Below, piece after piece: positions 16,000 to 24,349 of a stretch of 64,000 nt of DNA. The stretch covers positions 124,001-188,000 of the forward strand of contig NZ_JAQSDA010000020.1 in NCBI RefSeq assembly GCF_029945685.1, written 5' to 3'. The stretch comes from Polaromonas sp. Its GTDB lineage: Bacteria > Pseudomonadota > Gammaproteobacteria > Burkholderiales > Burkholderiaceae_C. How positions within the stretch are numbered: position 1 is the first letter of the stretch; every line of letters begins with the position of its first letter. The notes under the pieces were generated by a model, which saw only the letters and a list, made by a program, of their open reading frames with translations, was not told where the DNA came from and did no database searches. The position numbers and the translations under genes were made by a program.

Positions 16000-16119
16000 T
16001 TAGTTACAGGCTGTCATCTTCTGATACAGGTTAATTTGATCGCAAGCGGCTGTGATAAATATCAAAAAAACCAGTCCACAAACGTGGGGCACGCCGTTGA
16101 GTAATACCTTTTTGCTCAT
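16000..16119 (-). CDS. Possible 39-residue lipoprotein
   Basis: A short minus-strand frame starting MSKKVLL with GGAAGGAAGA immediately before the ATG, an excellent ribosome site. A hydrophobic stretch (GLVFLIFIT) leads to a lipobox-like ITAAC (Cys 26). The remaining 13 residues are polar and end in Cys-Asn. The organisation is that of a minimal lipoprotein such as an entericidin-like peptide. The frame is open further upstream without a site. Real translation is plausible but unproven. Confidence 0.42.
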   Translation of the reverse strand: MSKKVLLNGVPHVCGLVFLIFITAACDQINLYQKMTACN

Positions 16120-16226
16120 TCTTCCTTCCAGGCCGTCGGTGTTCTCCGACATGGCTAAAAGCCTGCGCCCGATAGTTGTGGGGAGTTCCATTGCAGATAC
16201 TTGCTCATCAACTTCTGGAGGAAACA

Positions 16227-16397
16227 ATGTCTTTTGCGCTGTATATGGTCGGTTTTGCAATTTTTATGGGTGGCCTGATCTGGGGCGCGGTGGAGGCCGG
16301 CATCCCGCACGTCTACATTGGCATCGGCGCTCTCGTGATTCTGGGCATAGGCATCTTCAGCGCTGTCGGCCGCACCCGCAGCAAGGATCCCTCATGA
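16227..16397 (+). CDS. Small two-helix membrane protein
   Basis: A 56-residue protein with two hydrophobic helices (LYMVGFAIFMGGLIWG and YIGIGALVILGIGIFSAV) joined by a short acidic turn, and a basic, polar C-terminus (GRTRSKDPS). GGAGG lies 5 bases before the ATG at 16227, which is chosen over an upstream in-frame ATG at 16176. The family is not recognised; similar mini-proteins are common in beta-proteobacteria. A hairpin terminator follows at 16477. Confidence 0.7.
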   Translation: MSFALYMVGFAIFMGGLIWGAVEAGIPHVYIGIGALVILGIGIFSAVGRTRSKDPS

Positions 16398-16476
16398 GGT
16401 GGTCGCGGGCACATTGAGTTGGTGCTCCGGCGGACTTTCCGCAGAACCACCATTCAGGCATTTTGTGTCTGCACCG

Positions 16477-16499
16477 GCCCCGCTTCCAGCGGGGCTTTT
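16477..16499 (+). terminator. Intrinsic terminator after small membrane protein
   Basis: A perfect 7-bp stem GCCCCGC / GCGGGGC with loop TTCCA, followed by TTTT. It lies 80 bases downstream of the 56-residue protein gene. Confidence 0.8.
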
Positions 16500-16574
16500 C
16501 TACGCCAGAGGTGGCCTGCAAGCGGGCACGCAACCATGGGGCAAAGGTAGGCGCTGTCCCACAGATTCACGTGA

Positions 16575-16748
16575 GCTGCTCTGATACGGAACAACCTGTC
16601 GCGGCCCGATGCTTGGCCATCGCTGCGCCAGCGTTCCGACCCGGTCGTCACCTGCAATGACCGCAAGCGTGCGGACCTGATCAATTGCCTGGCACCGAAC
16701 CGCCGTGTTGAAGTCGAGGGAATCGTCATCGAGCGCCGCGTCAACTAA
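16575..16748 (+). pseudogene. Remnant of an OmpA-family C-terminal domain
   Basis: A frame with no start codon, opened by an in-frame TGA at 16572, encodes a tail reading DPVVTCNDRKRADL then INCLAPNRRVEVEG. This is the typical end of OmpA/Pal-like peptidoglycan-binding domains in beta-proteobacteria, where a Cys pair and APNRRVEVE close the domain. The beta-barrel, the linker and the start of the OmpA domain are absent. It ends 18 bases before a strong terminator that presumably served the original gene. I read it as a deletion remnant. Confidence 0.6.
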
Positions 16749-16765
16749 GCCAGCATCCAGCCAGG

Positions 16766-16802
16766 AAAAGGGTTACGGGGTTGTCCCGAAACCCTTTTTT
16801 TT
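16766..16802 (+). terminator. Strong intrinsic terminator
   Basis: A 12-bp stem AAGGGTTACGGG / CCCGAAACCCTT with one mismatch, a 5-base loop and a run of eight or more T. It is positioned for the decayed OmpA-like gene and may also act on the convergent acyl-CoA dehydrogenase gene. Confidence 0.88.
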
Positions 16803-16817
16803 GGTCCGGCGGCGCCG

Positions 16818-17987
16818 TCAGGACGGCTTGGCGCCCAGGCCCATGGCCCGCGTGATCACTTCCTTCATGATCTCGTTGGTGCCGCCGTAGATGCGCTGCA
16901 CGCGTGCGTCGGCATAGGCTCGGGTGATCGGGTACTCCCACATGTAGCCATAGCCGCCGAAAAGCTGCACACACTCGTCCATCACCTTGCACTGCAGGTC
17001 CGAACACCAGTACTTGGCCATGCTGGCCGTCGCGGTGTCGAGCTTCTCATCGGCGAGCAATTCGGTGCATTTGTCGACAAACACGCGCGCCACCTGCACT
17101 TCGGTCTGCAGCTCGGCCAGGGTGTAGCGCGTGTTCTGGTAGCTGGCGACCGGCTGGCCGAAGACCTTGCGCTCCTTCACATAGTCAACCGTCCAGCCGA
17201 TCGCCGCCTGGGCCGCGGCGACCGCACCAATCGCGATCTGCAGCCGCTCCCAGGGCAGTTGCTCCATCAGGCAGATGAAGCCGCGATTCTCCTGCGCTGG
17301 TCCGCCCAGCAGGTTCTCTGCGGGCACACGTACATTGTCAAAAAACAGCTCCGAGGTGTCCTGCGCCTTCAGGCCCAGCTTCTTCAGGCGTTTGCCCACC
17401 GCAAAGCCGGGCGTGCCGCGCTCGACCAGCAGCAGGCTGGTGCCCTTGGCGCCGGCCGCGGGGTTGCTCTTGGCCACCACAATCACCAGGTCGGCATGCC
17501 AGCCGTTGGTGATGAAGGTCTTGCTGCCATTGAGCAGGTGGCTGCCATCGGCCTGCTGCATCGCCGTGGATTTGACGCCCTGCAGGTCGGAGCCGGCGGC
17601 CGGCTCGCTCATGGCGATGGCGCCCACCATCTCGCCGCTGGCGAGTTTGGGCAGGTATTTTCTCTTCTGTGCCTCGGTGCCGTAATGCAAGAGGTAAGGC
17701 GCCACGATCTCGCTGTGCAGACCGTAGCCGATGCCGCTGAACCCGGCGCTGCTGAGCTCTTCCATCTGGACCACGGAGTACAGCTTGTCAGCGCCGGCGC
17801 CGCCGTATTCCTCGGGCATGGTCATGCACAGGAAACCATTCTCCCCGGCCTTGTTCCAGACCGCGCGGTCCACATAACCCTGCTCCTCCCATAACGCGTG
17901 GAACGGTGCAACTTCCTTGTCCATGAAGCGGCGAAAACTGTCGCGAAAGGCCTCGTGGTCGCTGTTGAAAAGTGTGCGTTCGATCAT
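16818..17987 (-). CDS. Acyl-CoA dehydrogenase, long-chain type
   Basis: A 389-residue FAD enzyme that introduces the 2,3-double bond of acyl-CoA in beta-oxidation. It has the signature SEPAAGSDLQG, the NGSKTFITNG strand and the C-terminal flavin segment FGGYGYMWEYPITR. The usual YEG glutamate of medium-chain enzymes is Gly (IYGGTNEI). The catalytic glutamate is instead in the helix-G position (LMEQLPWERL, Glu 242), as in long-chain and isovaleryl-CoA dehydrogenases. It is divergent from thiolase-fadB with a palindrome between them, so all three are probably co-regulated. Confidence 0.93.
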   Translation of the reverse strand: MIERTLFNSDHEAFRDSFRRFMDKEVAPFHALWEEQGYVDRAVWNKAGENGFLCMTMPEEYGGAGADKLYSVVQMEELSSAGFSGIGYGLHSEIVAPYLLHYGTEAQKRKYLPKLASGEMVGAIAMSEPAAGSDLQGVKSTAMQQADGSHLLNGSKTFITNGWHADLVIVVAKSNPAAGAKGTSLLLVERGTPGFAVGKRLKKLGLKAQDTSELFFDNVRVPAENLLGGPAQENRGFICLMEQLPWERLQIAIGAVAAAQAAIGWTVDYVKERKVFGQPVASYQNTRYTLAELQTEVQVARVFVDKCTELLADEKLDTATASMAKYWCSDLQCKVMDECVQLFGGYGYMWEYPITRAYADARVQRIYGGTNEIMKEVITRAMGLGAKPS

Positions 17988-18057
17988 GGTGTCACCTGTT
18001 GGAGGAAGTCAAAGGGTAAAAAGCAAACAGAGGGCAAGGCGCGGGGGTCATATTTAT

Positions 18058-18070
18058 GCAAAGCGTTTGC
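18058..18070. promoter_or_regulatory. Palindrome GCAAA-GCG-TTTGC, candidate operator
   Basis: A perfect inverted repeat with 5-bp arms and a 3-base centre in the spacer between the divergent acyl-CoA dehydrogenase and thiolase genes. It resembles sites of TetR/PsrA-type fatty-acid regulators (CAAAC...GTTTG). TATACT at 18084-18089 is a possible -10 for the thiolase side. The regulator gene is not in this window. Confidence 0.45.
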
Positions 18071-18169
18071 TTGGTGAAATGAATATACTCGTTCCTGCGG
18101 CTTTTTGGCGCAGCAACCGGCACCTACCCTTGCCGGCACTGCCCTTCCCCCATCCAGCAGGAGAACCCC

Positions 18170-19375
18170 ATGACCGAAGCATTCATTTACGACGCCATCC
18201 GCACACCGCGCGGCAAAGGGAAAAAGGACGGCAGCCTGTACGAGGTCAAGCCCGTCAACCTGCTGGCCGGCGTGCTGACCGAACTGCAGCGCCGCAACAA
18301 CTTTGACACCGCGCAAGTCGATGACGTGGTGATGGGTGTGGTCTCGCCGATTGGCGAGCAGGGCTCCGTCATTGCCAAGGTCGCTGCGCTGAAAGCCGGC
18401 TGGGACTTTCGCGCCTCCGGCGTGCAGATCAACCGTTTTTGCGCCTCCGGCCTGGAAGCCGTGAACATGGCCGCGCAGAAGGTACGCTCCGGCTGGGAAG
18501 ACCTGGTGGTGGCCGGTGGCGTCGAGAGCATGAGCCGCGTGCCCATCGGCTCGGACGGCGGCGCCTGGGCACAAGACCCGGAGACCAACAGCGCCACCGC
18601 CTTTGTGCCGCAAGGCATAGGCGCTGACCTGATTGCCACGATCGAAGGTTTCAGCCGCGCCGATGTCGACGCTTTTGCACTGGAGAGCCAGAAGCGCGCG
18701 ACCCAGGCACGGGCGGCCGGCTACTTCGACCGTTCGGTGGTACCGGTGAAGGACTTCCTCGACCAGACCATCCTGGCGCAGGACGAGTTCATCAAGCCCC
18801 ACACCACCCTGGAAGGCCTGGCCTCGCTGCGGCCGGCTTTTGAACAGATGGGTGGTATGGGGTTCGACCAGGTCGCGCTGACACGTTACCCGCAGGTCGA
18901 ACGCATCCACCATGTGCACCACGCCGGCAATTCCTCGGGCATCGTCGATGGTGCGGCGGCAGTGCTGGTCGGCTCGGAAGCCGCCGGAAAAACCCACGGG
19001 CTCACGCCGCGCGCCCGCATTGTCGCAGCAGCCCTCAGCGGCGCCGACCCGACCATCATGCTGACCGGCCCCATGCCGGCAGCGCGCAAGGCGCTGGCCA
19101 AGGCCGGGCTGACGATTGACCAGATCGACCTGTTCGAGGTCAACGAGGCTTTTGCCGCGGTGGTGATGCGTTTCATGAAAGAGATGAAGGTGCCGCATGA
19201 CAAGGTCAACGTCAATGGCGGCGCGATCGCCATGGGCCACCCGCTGGGCGCCACCGGCGCCATGATCCTGGGCACCTTGATTGACGAGCTGCACCGGCGC
19301 AGGCTGCGTTACGGACTGGCCACGCTGTGTGTGGGCGGCGGCATGGGTATTGCCACCATTGTGGAAAGAATCTGA
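18170..19375 (+). CDS. fadA: Acetyl-CoA acyltransferase (thiolase), FadA type
   Basis: A 401-residue thiolase that cleaves 3-ketoacyl-CoA with CoA as the last step of beta-oxidation. The nucleophile is Cys 91 in [11 protein letters not shown]. The HEAF-type loop is [10 protein letters not shown]. The His motif is [15 protein letters not shown] and the second Cys is in [11 protein letters not shown]. The asparagine form of the HEAF-type loop is typical of bacterial fatty-acid thiolases. Its TGA overlaps the ATG of the next gene (TGATG), giving translational coupling with the hydratase/dehydrogenase partner, with which it would form the trifunctional complex. Confidence 0.93.
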   Translation: MTEAFIYDAIRTPRGKGKKDGSLYEVKPVNLLAGVLTELQRRNNFDTAQVDDVVMGVVSPIGEQGSVIAKVAALKAGWDFRASGVQINRFCASGLEAVNMAAQKVRSGWEDLVVAGGVESMSRVPIGSDGGAWAQDPETNSATAFVPQGIGADLIATIEGFSRADVDAFALESQKRATQARAAGYFDRSVVPVKDFLDQTILAQDEFIKPHTTLEGLASLRPAFEQMGGMGFDQVALTRYPQVERIHHVHHAGNSSGIVDGAAAVLVGSEAAGKTHGLTPRARIVAAALSGADPTIMLTGPMPAARKALAKAGLTIDQIDLFEVNEAFAAVVMRFMKEMKVPHDKVNVNGGAIAMGHPLGATGAMILGTLIDELHRRRLRYGLATLCVGGGMGIATIVERI

Positions 19376-21534
19376 TGAAAACCATCCAGTACGAACTGAT
19401 CGACGGCATTGCCACCCTCACCTTCGACGAGCAAGGCTCGCCAGTCAACACCATGTGTGCCCAGTGGCAGAAGGACCTGACCGAAGCCACCGCACAGGTG
19501 CTGAAAGACAAGGATGTCATTCGCGGCATTGTGCTGGCGTCGAACAAAACGACTTTCTTCGCCGGCGCCGACCTCAAGGCCACGATGCGGCTGAAAGCTT
19601 CGGACGCGGCGGCGGTGTTCCAGGAAATCGAGCAGACCAAAAAGAACTTCCGCACGCTGGAAACCCTGGGCAAACCGGTGGTCAGTTGCCTCAACGGCAC
19701 GGCGCTGGGCGGCGGCTGGGAGGTGGCGCTGGTTGGCCATTACCGTATTGCCGTCGATGACAAAAAAATCCAGTTCGGCCTGCCTGAAATCACGCTGGGC
19801 CTGATTCCCGGCGCCAGCGGCATCACCAAGATGACGCGGCTGTTGGGCCTGATGGGCGCGCAGCCCTATATTCTGGAAAGCAAACTGTTCAACCCGCATG
19901 AAGCACTGGAGCTGGGTCTGGTGCAGGAACTGGTACCGAACGCCGCCGCGCTGCGGCCTGCGGCGCTGGCCTGGATCGCCACGCATGATGGCGCAGCAGC
20001 CCCCGCTCACCACCCCTGGGACGACAAGAACTACAAGATGCCTGGCGGCACACCCGCCAACCCCAAGATCGCCGCCATGCTGGCCGTGGCGCCGGCCGTG
20101 CTCAAGCAGAAAACACGCGGCTTGTACCCGGCGCCCGAATATGCGCTGGCCGCCATGGTCGAGGGCGCGCAGGTCGATTTCGACACGGCGCTGCGCATCG
20201 AGTCGCGTTACCTGGCCAGGCTGATCGTGAGCCCGGTGGCCAAGAACATGATCAACACCTTCTTCTTCAACATGAACGCGATCAAGTCGGGCCGCTCGCG
20301 TCCGAAAGATGTCCCGCGTTACAAGCCGCAGAAAGTCGGCCTGCTGGGCGCCGGCATGATGGGCGCGGGCATTGCCTACGTCCAGGCCAGCCGCGGCATC
20401 AGCACCGTGCTCAGGGATGTGAGCCAGGACAAGGCTGATGCGGGCAAGGCCTACAGTGCCAAACTCACGCAGGCCCGCGTGGACAAGGGCCGCATGAGCG
20501 TGCCTGACCAGGCGGCCCTGCTCGCGCGCATCAGCGCCACCGGCCAGGTGGCCGATCTGGCCGGCTGCGACCTGATCATCGAAGCCGTGTTCGAGCGCCG
20601 CGACCTGAAAGCCAAGGTCACCCAGGAAGCCGAGCCCCTGCTGGCACCTGGCGGCTTTTTTGCCTCCAACACCTCCACCCTGCCGATCAGCGGGCTGGCC
20701 ACGGCGAGCGCGCACCCGGACAAATTCATCGGCATCCACTTCTTCAGCCCGGTCGACAAGATGAAACTGGTCGAGATCATCCGCGGCAAGCAGACCGACG
20801 ACGACACCGTGGCGCGTGCCTTTGACTACGTCCAGGCCCTGGGCAAGATTCCGATTGTGGTCAATGACTCGCGCGGTTTTTATACCAGCCGCACCTTCGG
20901 CACCTTTGTGATGGAAGGCGCGGCCATGCTGGGCGAAGGCATTCCCGCGGCAGCAATTGAAAACGCCGGCATCCAGTGCGGCATGCCGGTGGGCCCGCTC
21001 GCCGTGCTCGACGAAACCGCGCTGTCACTGAGCGTGCATGTGCTGGACCAGACCCGCGCCGACTATGTGGCCGAGGGCAAGACCTACATCGCCACACCGG
21101 GCGAGCTGATCGTCGAACGCATGGTCAAGGAGTTCGACCGCAACGGCCGGGCCGCGGGCGCCGGTTTTTACGACTACCCCGAGGAAAAGGGCGCAAAGAA
21201 AACCCTGTGGCCTGAACTCAAATCCCTGCTCGAAAAGCCCGGCGTGGCCTGGGACATCACCGACCTCAAGGATCGCCTGCTGTACCGCCAGGCCGTGGAG
21301 ACCGCGCGCTGCCTCAGCGAGAACGTGTTGACCAGCGTGCACGACGCCAACATCGGCTCCATCTTCGGCATCGGCTTTCCAGCCTGGACTGGCGGCGCCA
21401 TGCAGTTCATCTACAGCATGGGCGTGGACGCCTTTGTGCAGCGCGCCGGCGAACTGGCGGCCCAGTACGGGCCGGGCTTTGCACTGACAGAAGAAGTCAA
21501 GGCCGCCATCCGCCAACACCAGCCGGTGTATTGA
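19375..21534 (+). CDS. fadB: Enoyl-CoA hydratase / 3-hydroxyacyl-CoA dehydrogenase
   Basis: A 719-residue bifunctional FadB/FadJ-type protein. Residues 1-190 are the crotonase domain (FFAGADLKATM oxyanion segment, GTALGGGWEVAL, FGLPEITLGLIPGASG). From about 317, KVGLLGAGMMGAGIAYVQ starts the NAD-binding domain, with FIGIHFFSPVDKMKLVEII and DSRGFYTSR in its catalytic part. The C-terminal helical repeat domain includes GIGFPAWTGGAMQFI. The start at 19375 overlaps the thiolase stop. The gene ends only 4 bases from the convergent CoA ligase. Confidence 0.95.
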   Translation: MKTIQYELIDGIATLTFDEQGSPVNTMCAQWQKDLTEATAQVLKDKDVIRGIVLASNKTTFFAGADLKATMRLKASDAAAVFQEIEQTKKNFRTLETLGKPVVSCLNGTALGGGWEVALVGHYRIAVDDKKIQFGLPEITLGLIPGASGITKMTRLLGLMGAQPYILESKLFNPHEALELGLVQELVPNAAALRPAALAWIATHDGAAAPAHHPWDDKNYKMPGGTPANPKIAAMLAVAPAVLKQKTRGLYPAPEYALAAMVEGAQVDFDTALRIESRYLARLIVSPVAKNMINTFFFNMNAIKSGRSRPKDVPRYKPQKVGLLGAGMMGAGIAYVQASRGISTVLRDVSQDKADAGKAYSAKLTQARVDKGRMSVPDQAALLARISATGQVADLAGCDLIIEAVFERRDLKAKVTQEAEPLLAPGGFFASNTSTLPISGLATASAHPDKFIGIHFFSPVDKMKLVEIIRGKQTDDDTVARAFDYVQALGKIPIVVNDSRGFYTSRTFGTFVMEGAAMLGEGIPAAAIENAGIQCGMPVGPLAVLDETALSLSVHVLDQTRADYVAEGKTYIATPGELIVERMVKEFDRNGRAAGAGFYDYPEEKGAKKTLWPELKSLLEKPGVAWDITDLKDRLLYRQAVETARCLSENVLTSVHDANIGSIFGIGFPAWTGGAMQFIYSMGVDAFVQRAGELAAQYGPGFALTEEVKAAIRQHQPVY

Positions 21535-21538
21535 GGAT

Positions 21539-23029
21539 TTATTGCGCTGCGAGGCCGGCGAGCAGGCCGGCTTTCTGCACCTTGCCCAGGGCCGTTTTGG
21601 GCAAGGCCTCGCAGAACACGATGCGCTTGGGGTGTTTGAAGCGTGCCAGCCGGCCCTCGAACAGCTGCAGCACCTGCGCCGTATCGAGATCCGCGCCGGG
21701 CGCTTTCACAATGACGGCCACCACCACCTCGCCCCAGCGCGCATCTGGCTGGCCCACCACGGCGGCTTCCAGAATTTTCGGGCATTCGACCAGCAGGTTT
21801 TCAATCTCGGCCGGATAGACGTTTTCCCCGCCCGAAATGATCATGTCTTTCGAGCGTCCCACCACTTCATAGAAGCCGGCGGCATCACAACGCGCCAGGT
21901 CGCCGGTGTGAAACCAGCCATCGGCAAAGGCCGGGTTGTCGGCGTCGGCCCAGTAAGCCACCATGACATTGGGTGCAGACACGCAGATTTCGCCGACCTC
22001 GCCCGGGGCCACGGTTTCGCCCTGCGTGTTGACGAGTTTCACGTCCACATGCAAACCCGCCTTGCCCGCCATCCCCACATGCTGCATCGCATCGGCACGG
22101 CGCAGGTAGATGGAGACCGGGCCGGTCTCGGTCGCGCCATAGACCTGGCCCAGCGGCACACCACGTGCATGGATGGCCGCGATCATGGCCGCGGGAATCG
22201 TGGACGAACCCGCGGCCAGAAAACGCAGGGACGACAGATCAGTAGCCGCAAAATCGGCATGGTCCAGCACCGCGCGCAAGGTGGCCGGCACCATGAGTGA
22301 CAAGCTTGGCCGCCGCCTGGCCACATCGGCCAGCCAGGCCGCCGCCTCAAAACGGGCATGCAGGGTCACGGTGGCACCGGCATGCAGGGCCGGCAGGGTC
22401 TGGATGCACAGGCCGCCGACATGAAACAGGGGCAGTACGCTCAGCACATGGTCGTCCTGCCGAAGCTCATGTGCATGCGCGGAAATCACGCAGTTCCAGA
22501 TCAGACCGGACTGCGTGTGCACAGCACCCTTGGACCGACCGGTGGTGCCCGAGGTGTAGACCAGCAGCACGGGCGAGGCGTAGCCGCCGGCGAGGACACC
22601 GGTGCCGTCACCCCTGCCATCCACAGCCAGACCATCCACAGCCAGACCATCGGCAGGCAGCAAACGGCAGCCCTGGGCCGCGGCCAGCGCGGTAGCTGCC
22701 GCAGCATGTGCGCTGTCGCTGACCAGCAGGCTCACTCCGGCATGGCCAAGAATGGTCGCATGTTCGGGCGCGGCCAGCCGGTGGTTGAGCGGCAGCAGAA
22801 TTGCCCCGATGCGGGAAAGTGCAAACAGCAGCACCAGCATGGCCGGATCATTGAAGCCCAGCCAGGCCACCCGGTCGCCCGGCTGCACACCTGCGGCCAG
22901 CAACACCCCGGTCGCGCGTTCAATGCGCTGCCACAGGGCAGGATAGGTGATGTCTTCCCCCGCCGCGTGGACAGCCACCTGCTGCGGCGAAAACTGCGCG
23001 TGCCGCTTGATGATCTGCGCGAGATTCAC
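21539..23029 (-). CDS. AMP-forming acyl/aryl-CoA ligase
   Basis: A 496-residue CoA ligase and the last gene of the five-gene operon. It shows VYTSGTTGRSKGAV, YGATETGPVSIYL, GWFHTGDLARCD, the hinge GRSKDMIISGGENVYPAE and the C-terminal catalytic Lys in PKTALGKVQKAGLL. Length and ISGGENVYP resemble ligases for short, medium or aromatic acids. A GTG start at 23029 follows GGAGCCGGA, 12 bases after the ACAD-fold gene. A perfect tandem duplication of 15 bases (22618-22647) adds five residues (GLAVD repeat). Its role may be to activate the acid substrate or a ring-cleavage product of this operon; the substrate cannot be read from sequence. Confidence 0.88.
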   Translation of the reverse strand: MNLAQIIKRHAQFSPQQVAVHAAGEDITYPALWQRIERATGVLLAAGVQPGDRVAWLGFNDPAMLVLLFALSRIGAILLPLNHRLAAPEHATILGHAGVSLLVSDSAHAAAATALAAAQGCRLLPADGLAVDGLAVDGRGDGTGVLAGGYASPVLLVYTSGTTGRSKGAVHTQSGLIWNCVISAHAHELRQDDHVLSVLPLFHVGGLCIQTLPALHAGATVTLHARFEAAAWLADVARRRPSLSLMVPATLRAVLDHADFAATDLSSLRFLAAGSSTIPAAMIAAIHARGVPLGQVYGATETGPVSIYLRRADAMQHVGMAGKAGLHVDVKLVNTQGETVAPGEVGEICVSAPNVMVAYWADADNPAFADGWFHTGDLARCDAAGFYEVVGRSKDMIISGGENVYPAEIENLLVECPKILEAAVVGQPDARWGEVVVAVIVKAPGADLDTAQVLQLFEGRLARFKHPKRIVFCEALPKTALGKVQKAGLLAGLAAQ

Positions 23030-23041
23030 TCCGGCTCCGGC

Positions 23042-24328
23042 TTACAGCACGGCCTGTTCGTCCTGTTCACCGGCCTCGTACAGGCATTCACGGCCGAGCC
23101 GGTCAATGCAGAGCTCCGCGGTCCAGGGCAGCATCAACGAGCCGCAGCGCGAATCACGGTACATGCGCTCCAGCGGCAGGGTCTTGAGCATGGACTGACC
23201 GCCGCAAGTGCGCACCGCGAGGCGGCAGATCTCGTTGGCGTTTTCCATGATGGTGTAATGCGCCGCGTACAGGCCCAGGCGAATCTCCTTCGAAGGATCG
23301 ACACGGGCGGCGCGGGCATTCTGCAGAAAAATCGCCCGGGTCTGTTCCAGCCGGACCTTCATTTCTGCCACGGCGATCTGTTTGGTCGGGTACATGCGGC
23401 GTTTGACCGGTGGTGTGCCGGGCACCTCGCCGCGCAAATACTGCACCGTGAAGTCGTAGGCCGCCTGGCAGATGCCCATGTAGGTCGGTGACAGGGTTGC
23501 AAACATGTGCGGCCAGCGCAGCGCGGCCTGGGCATACAGGCCTTCGGGAATCAGGCGCTCGATCTCGGGCACAAACACGTCCTTGAAGATCAGTGTGCGC
23601 GAGACGGTGCCGCGCATGCCCAGCGGGTCCCAGTCGCCGGTGACGCTGACGCCTTCCCCGTTTTTGTCCACGGCCAGGTACAGCGAATCGCGCTGCGTGG
23701 CACCGGGTTTGTCCAGCGTGCACAAAATGCCGTAGTAGTCGGCCGCCCCGGCCAGCGAGGCAAAAATTTTCTTGCCGTTGACAATGTAGCCGCCTTCGAC
23801 CTTTCGGGCCAGGGTGCCGAAAGGCGCCTTGCCGGCAGCAGCGGCACCGCCTTCGGAAAACGGCTGCGAGTAGACCTTGCCCTGCTTCACCACACGCTCG
23901 TAATGCACCTTGCGGTGCGCTTCATGGTTGGCGCGCTGCTCAGGCGTCATGTCGAGGTCATCGGCGATGAAACCGGTCCACATGGTGGAGCTCACGTGCA
24001 TGTTCAGTGTCAGCGCGGTGGCGCCGCAATGCCGGCCAATTTCGGCGGCGGTCATCACATAGGTGGCAAAGTCGGCACCCCAGCCGCCATGTTCTTCCGG
24101 CACGCAGATGCCGAGCAGGCCGGCTTCGCGCAGATCGGCGTAGTTCTCAAAGGGGAACACCGCATCGCGGTCAATCTGCTGCGCGCGTGGCGCGAATTTT
24201 TCGCGCCCGAGACGGGCAGCGATGGCCAGCAGTTCGGTCTGCTTGGGCGTGAGTTCGGTGTAGTCGCCGGCAATCGAAGGCGGCAGGTAGCGGGCGGCAG
24301 GGGGTGGAGAGACAGGCAGTGCAGACAT
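23042..24328 (-). CDS. ACAD-fold flavoprotein lacking catalytic Glu
   Basis: A 428-residue protein of the acyl-CoA dehydrogenase superfamily (N-terminal helices, VPEEHGGWGADF, ...SQPFSEGG..., VNGKKIFASLAG, CGGQSMLKTLPLERMYRDSR). Where dehydrogenases carry the base in IYEGT, it has SLMLPWTAE (about 398-405). At the alternative helix-G position it has ALRWPHMF with no Glu, so both usual catalytic bases are missing. ACAD-fold proteins without the base include FADH2-dependent monooxygenases that use a separate flavin reductase, and one is encoded four genes upstream. A monooxygenase role is therefore my preferred inference. GAGGAA precedes the ATG. Confidence 0.85.
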   Translation of the reverse strand: MSALPVSPPPAARYLPPSIAGDYTELTPKQTELLAIAARLGREKFAPRAQQIDRDAVFPFENYADLREAGLLGICVPEEHGGWGADFATYVMTAAEIGRHCGATALTLNMHVSSTMWTGFIADDLDMTPEQRANHEAHRKVHYERVVKQGKVYSQPFSEGGAAAAGKAPFGTLARKVEGGYIVNGKKIFASLAGAADYYGILCTLDKPGATQRDSLYLAVDKNGEGVSVTGDWDPLGMRGTVSRTLIFKDVFVPEIERLIPEGLYAQAALRWPHMFATLSPTYMGICQAAYDFTVQYLRGEVPGTPPVKRRMYPTKQIAVAEMKVRLEQTRAIFLQNARAARVDPSKEIRLGLYAAHYTIMENANEICRLAVRTCGGQSMLKTLPLERMYRDSRCGSLMLPWTAELCIDRLGRECLYEAGEQDEQAVL

Positions 24329-24349
24329 GGGTCGGTTCCTCGGGTCGGG

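Larger units (their letters stand above)
16398..16817. other. Spacer with two terminators and a gene remnant
   Basis: This 420-base stretch holds a terminator (16477-16499), a decayed OmpA-like C-terminal fragment (about 16575-16748) and a second strong terminator (16766-16802). No intact gene is present. Confidence 0.6.

Noticed and set aside
16000..16260. The longer 86-codon version of the small lipoprotein frame
   Set aside because: The upstream part lacks a ribosome site and would bury the signal peptide; only the 39-codon form is plausible.
19309..20739. A 476-codon minus-strand frame over fadA/fadB
   Set aside because: It is antisense to intact thiolase and FadB motifs, with no recognisable fold and no ribosome site.
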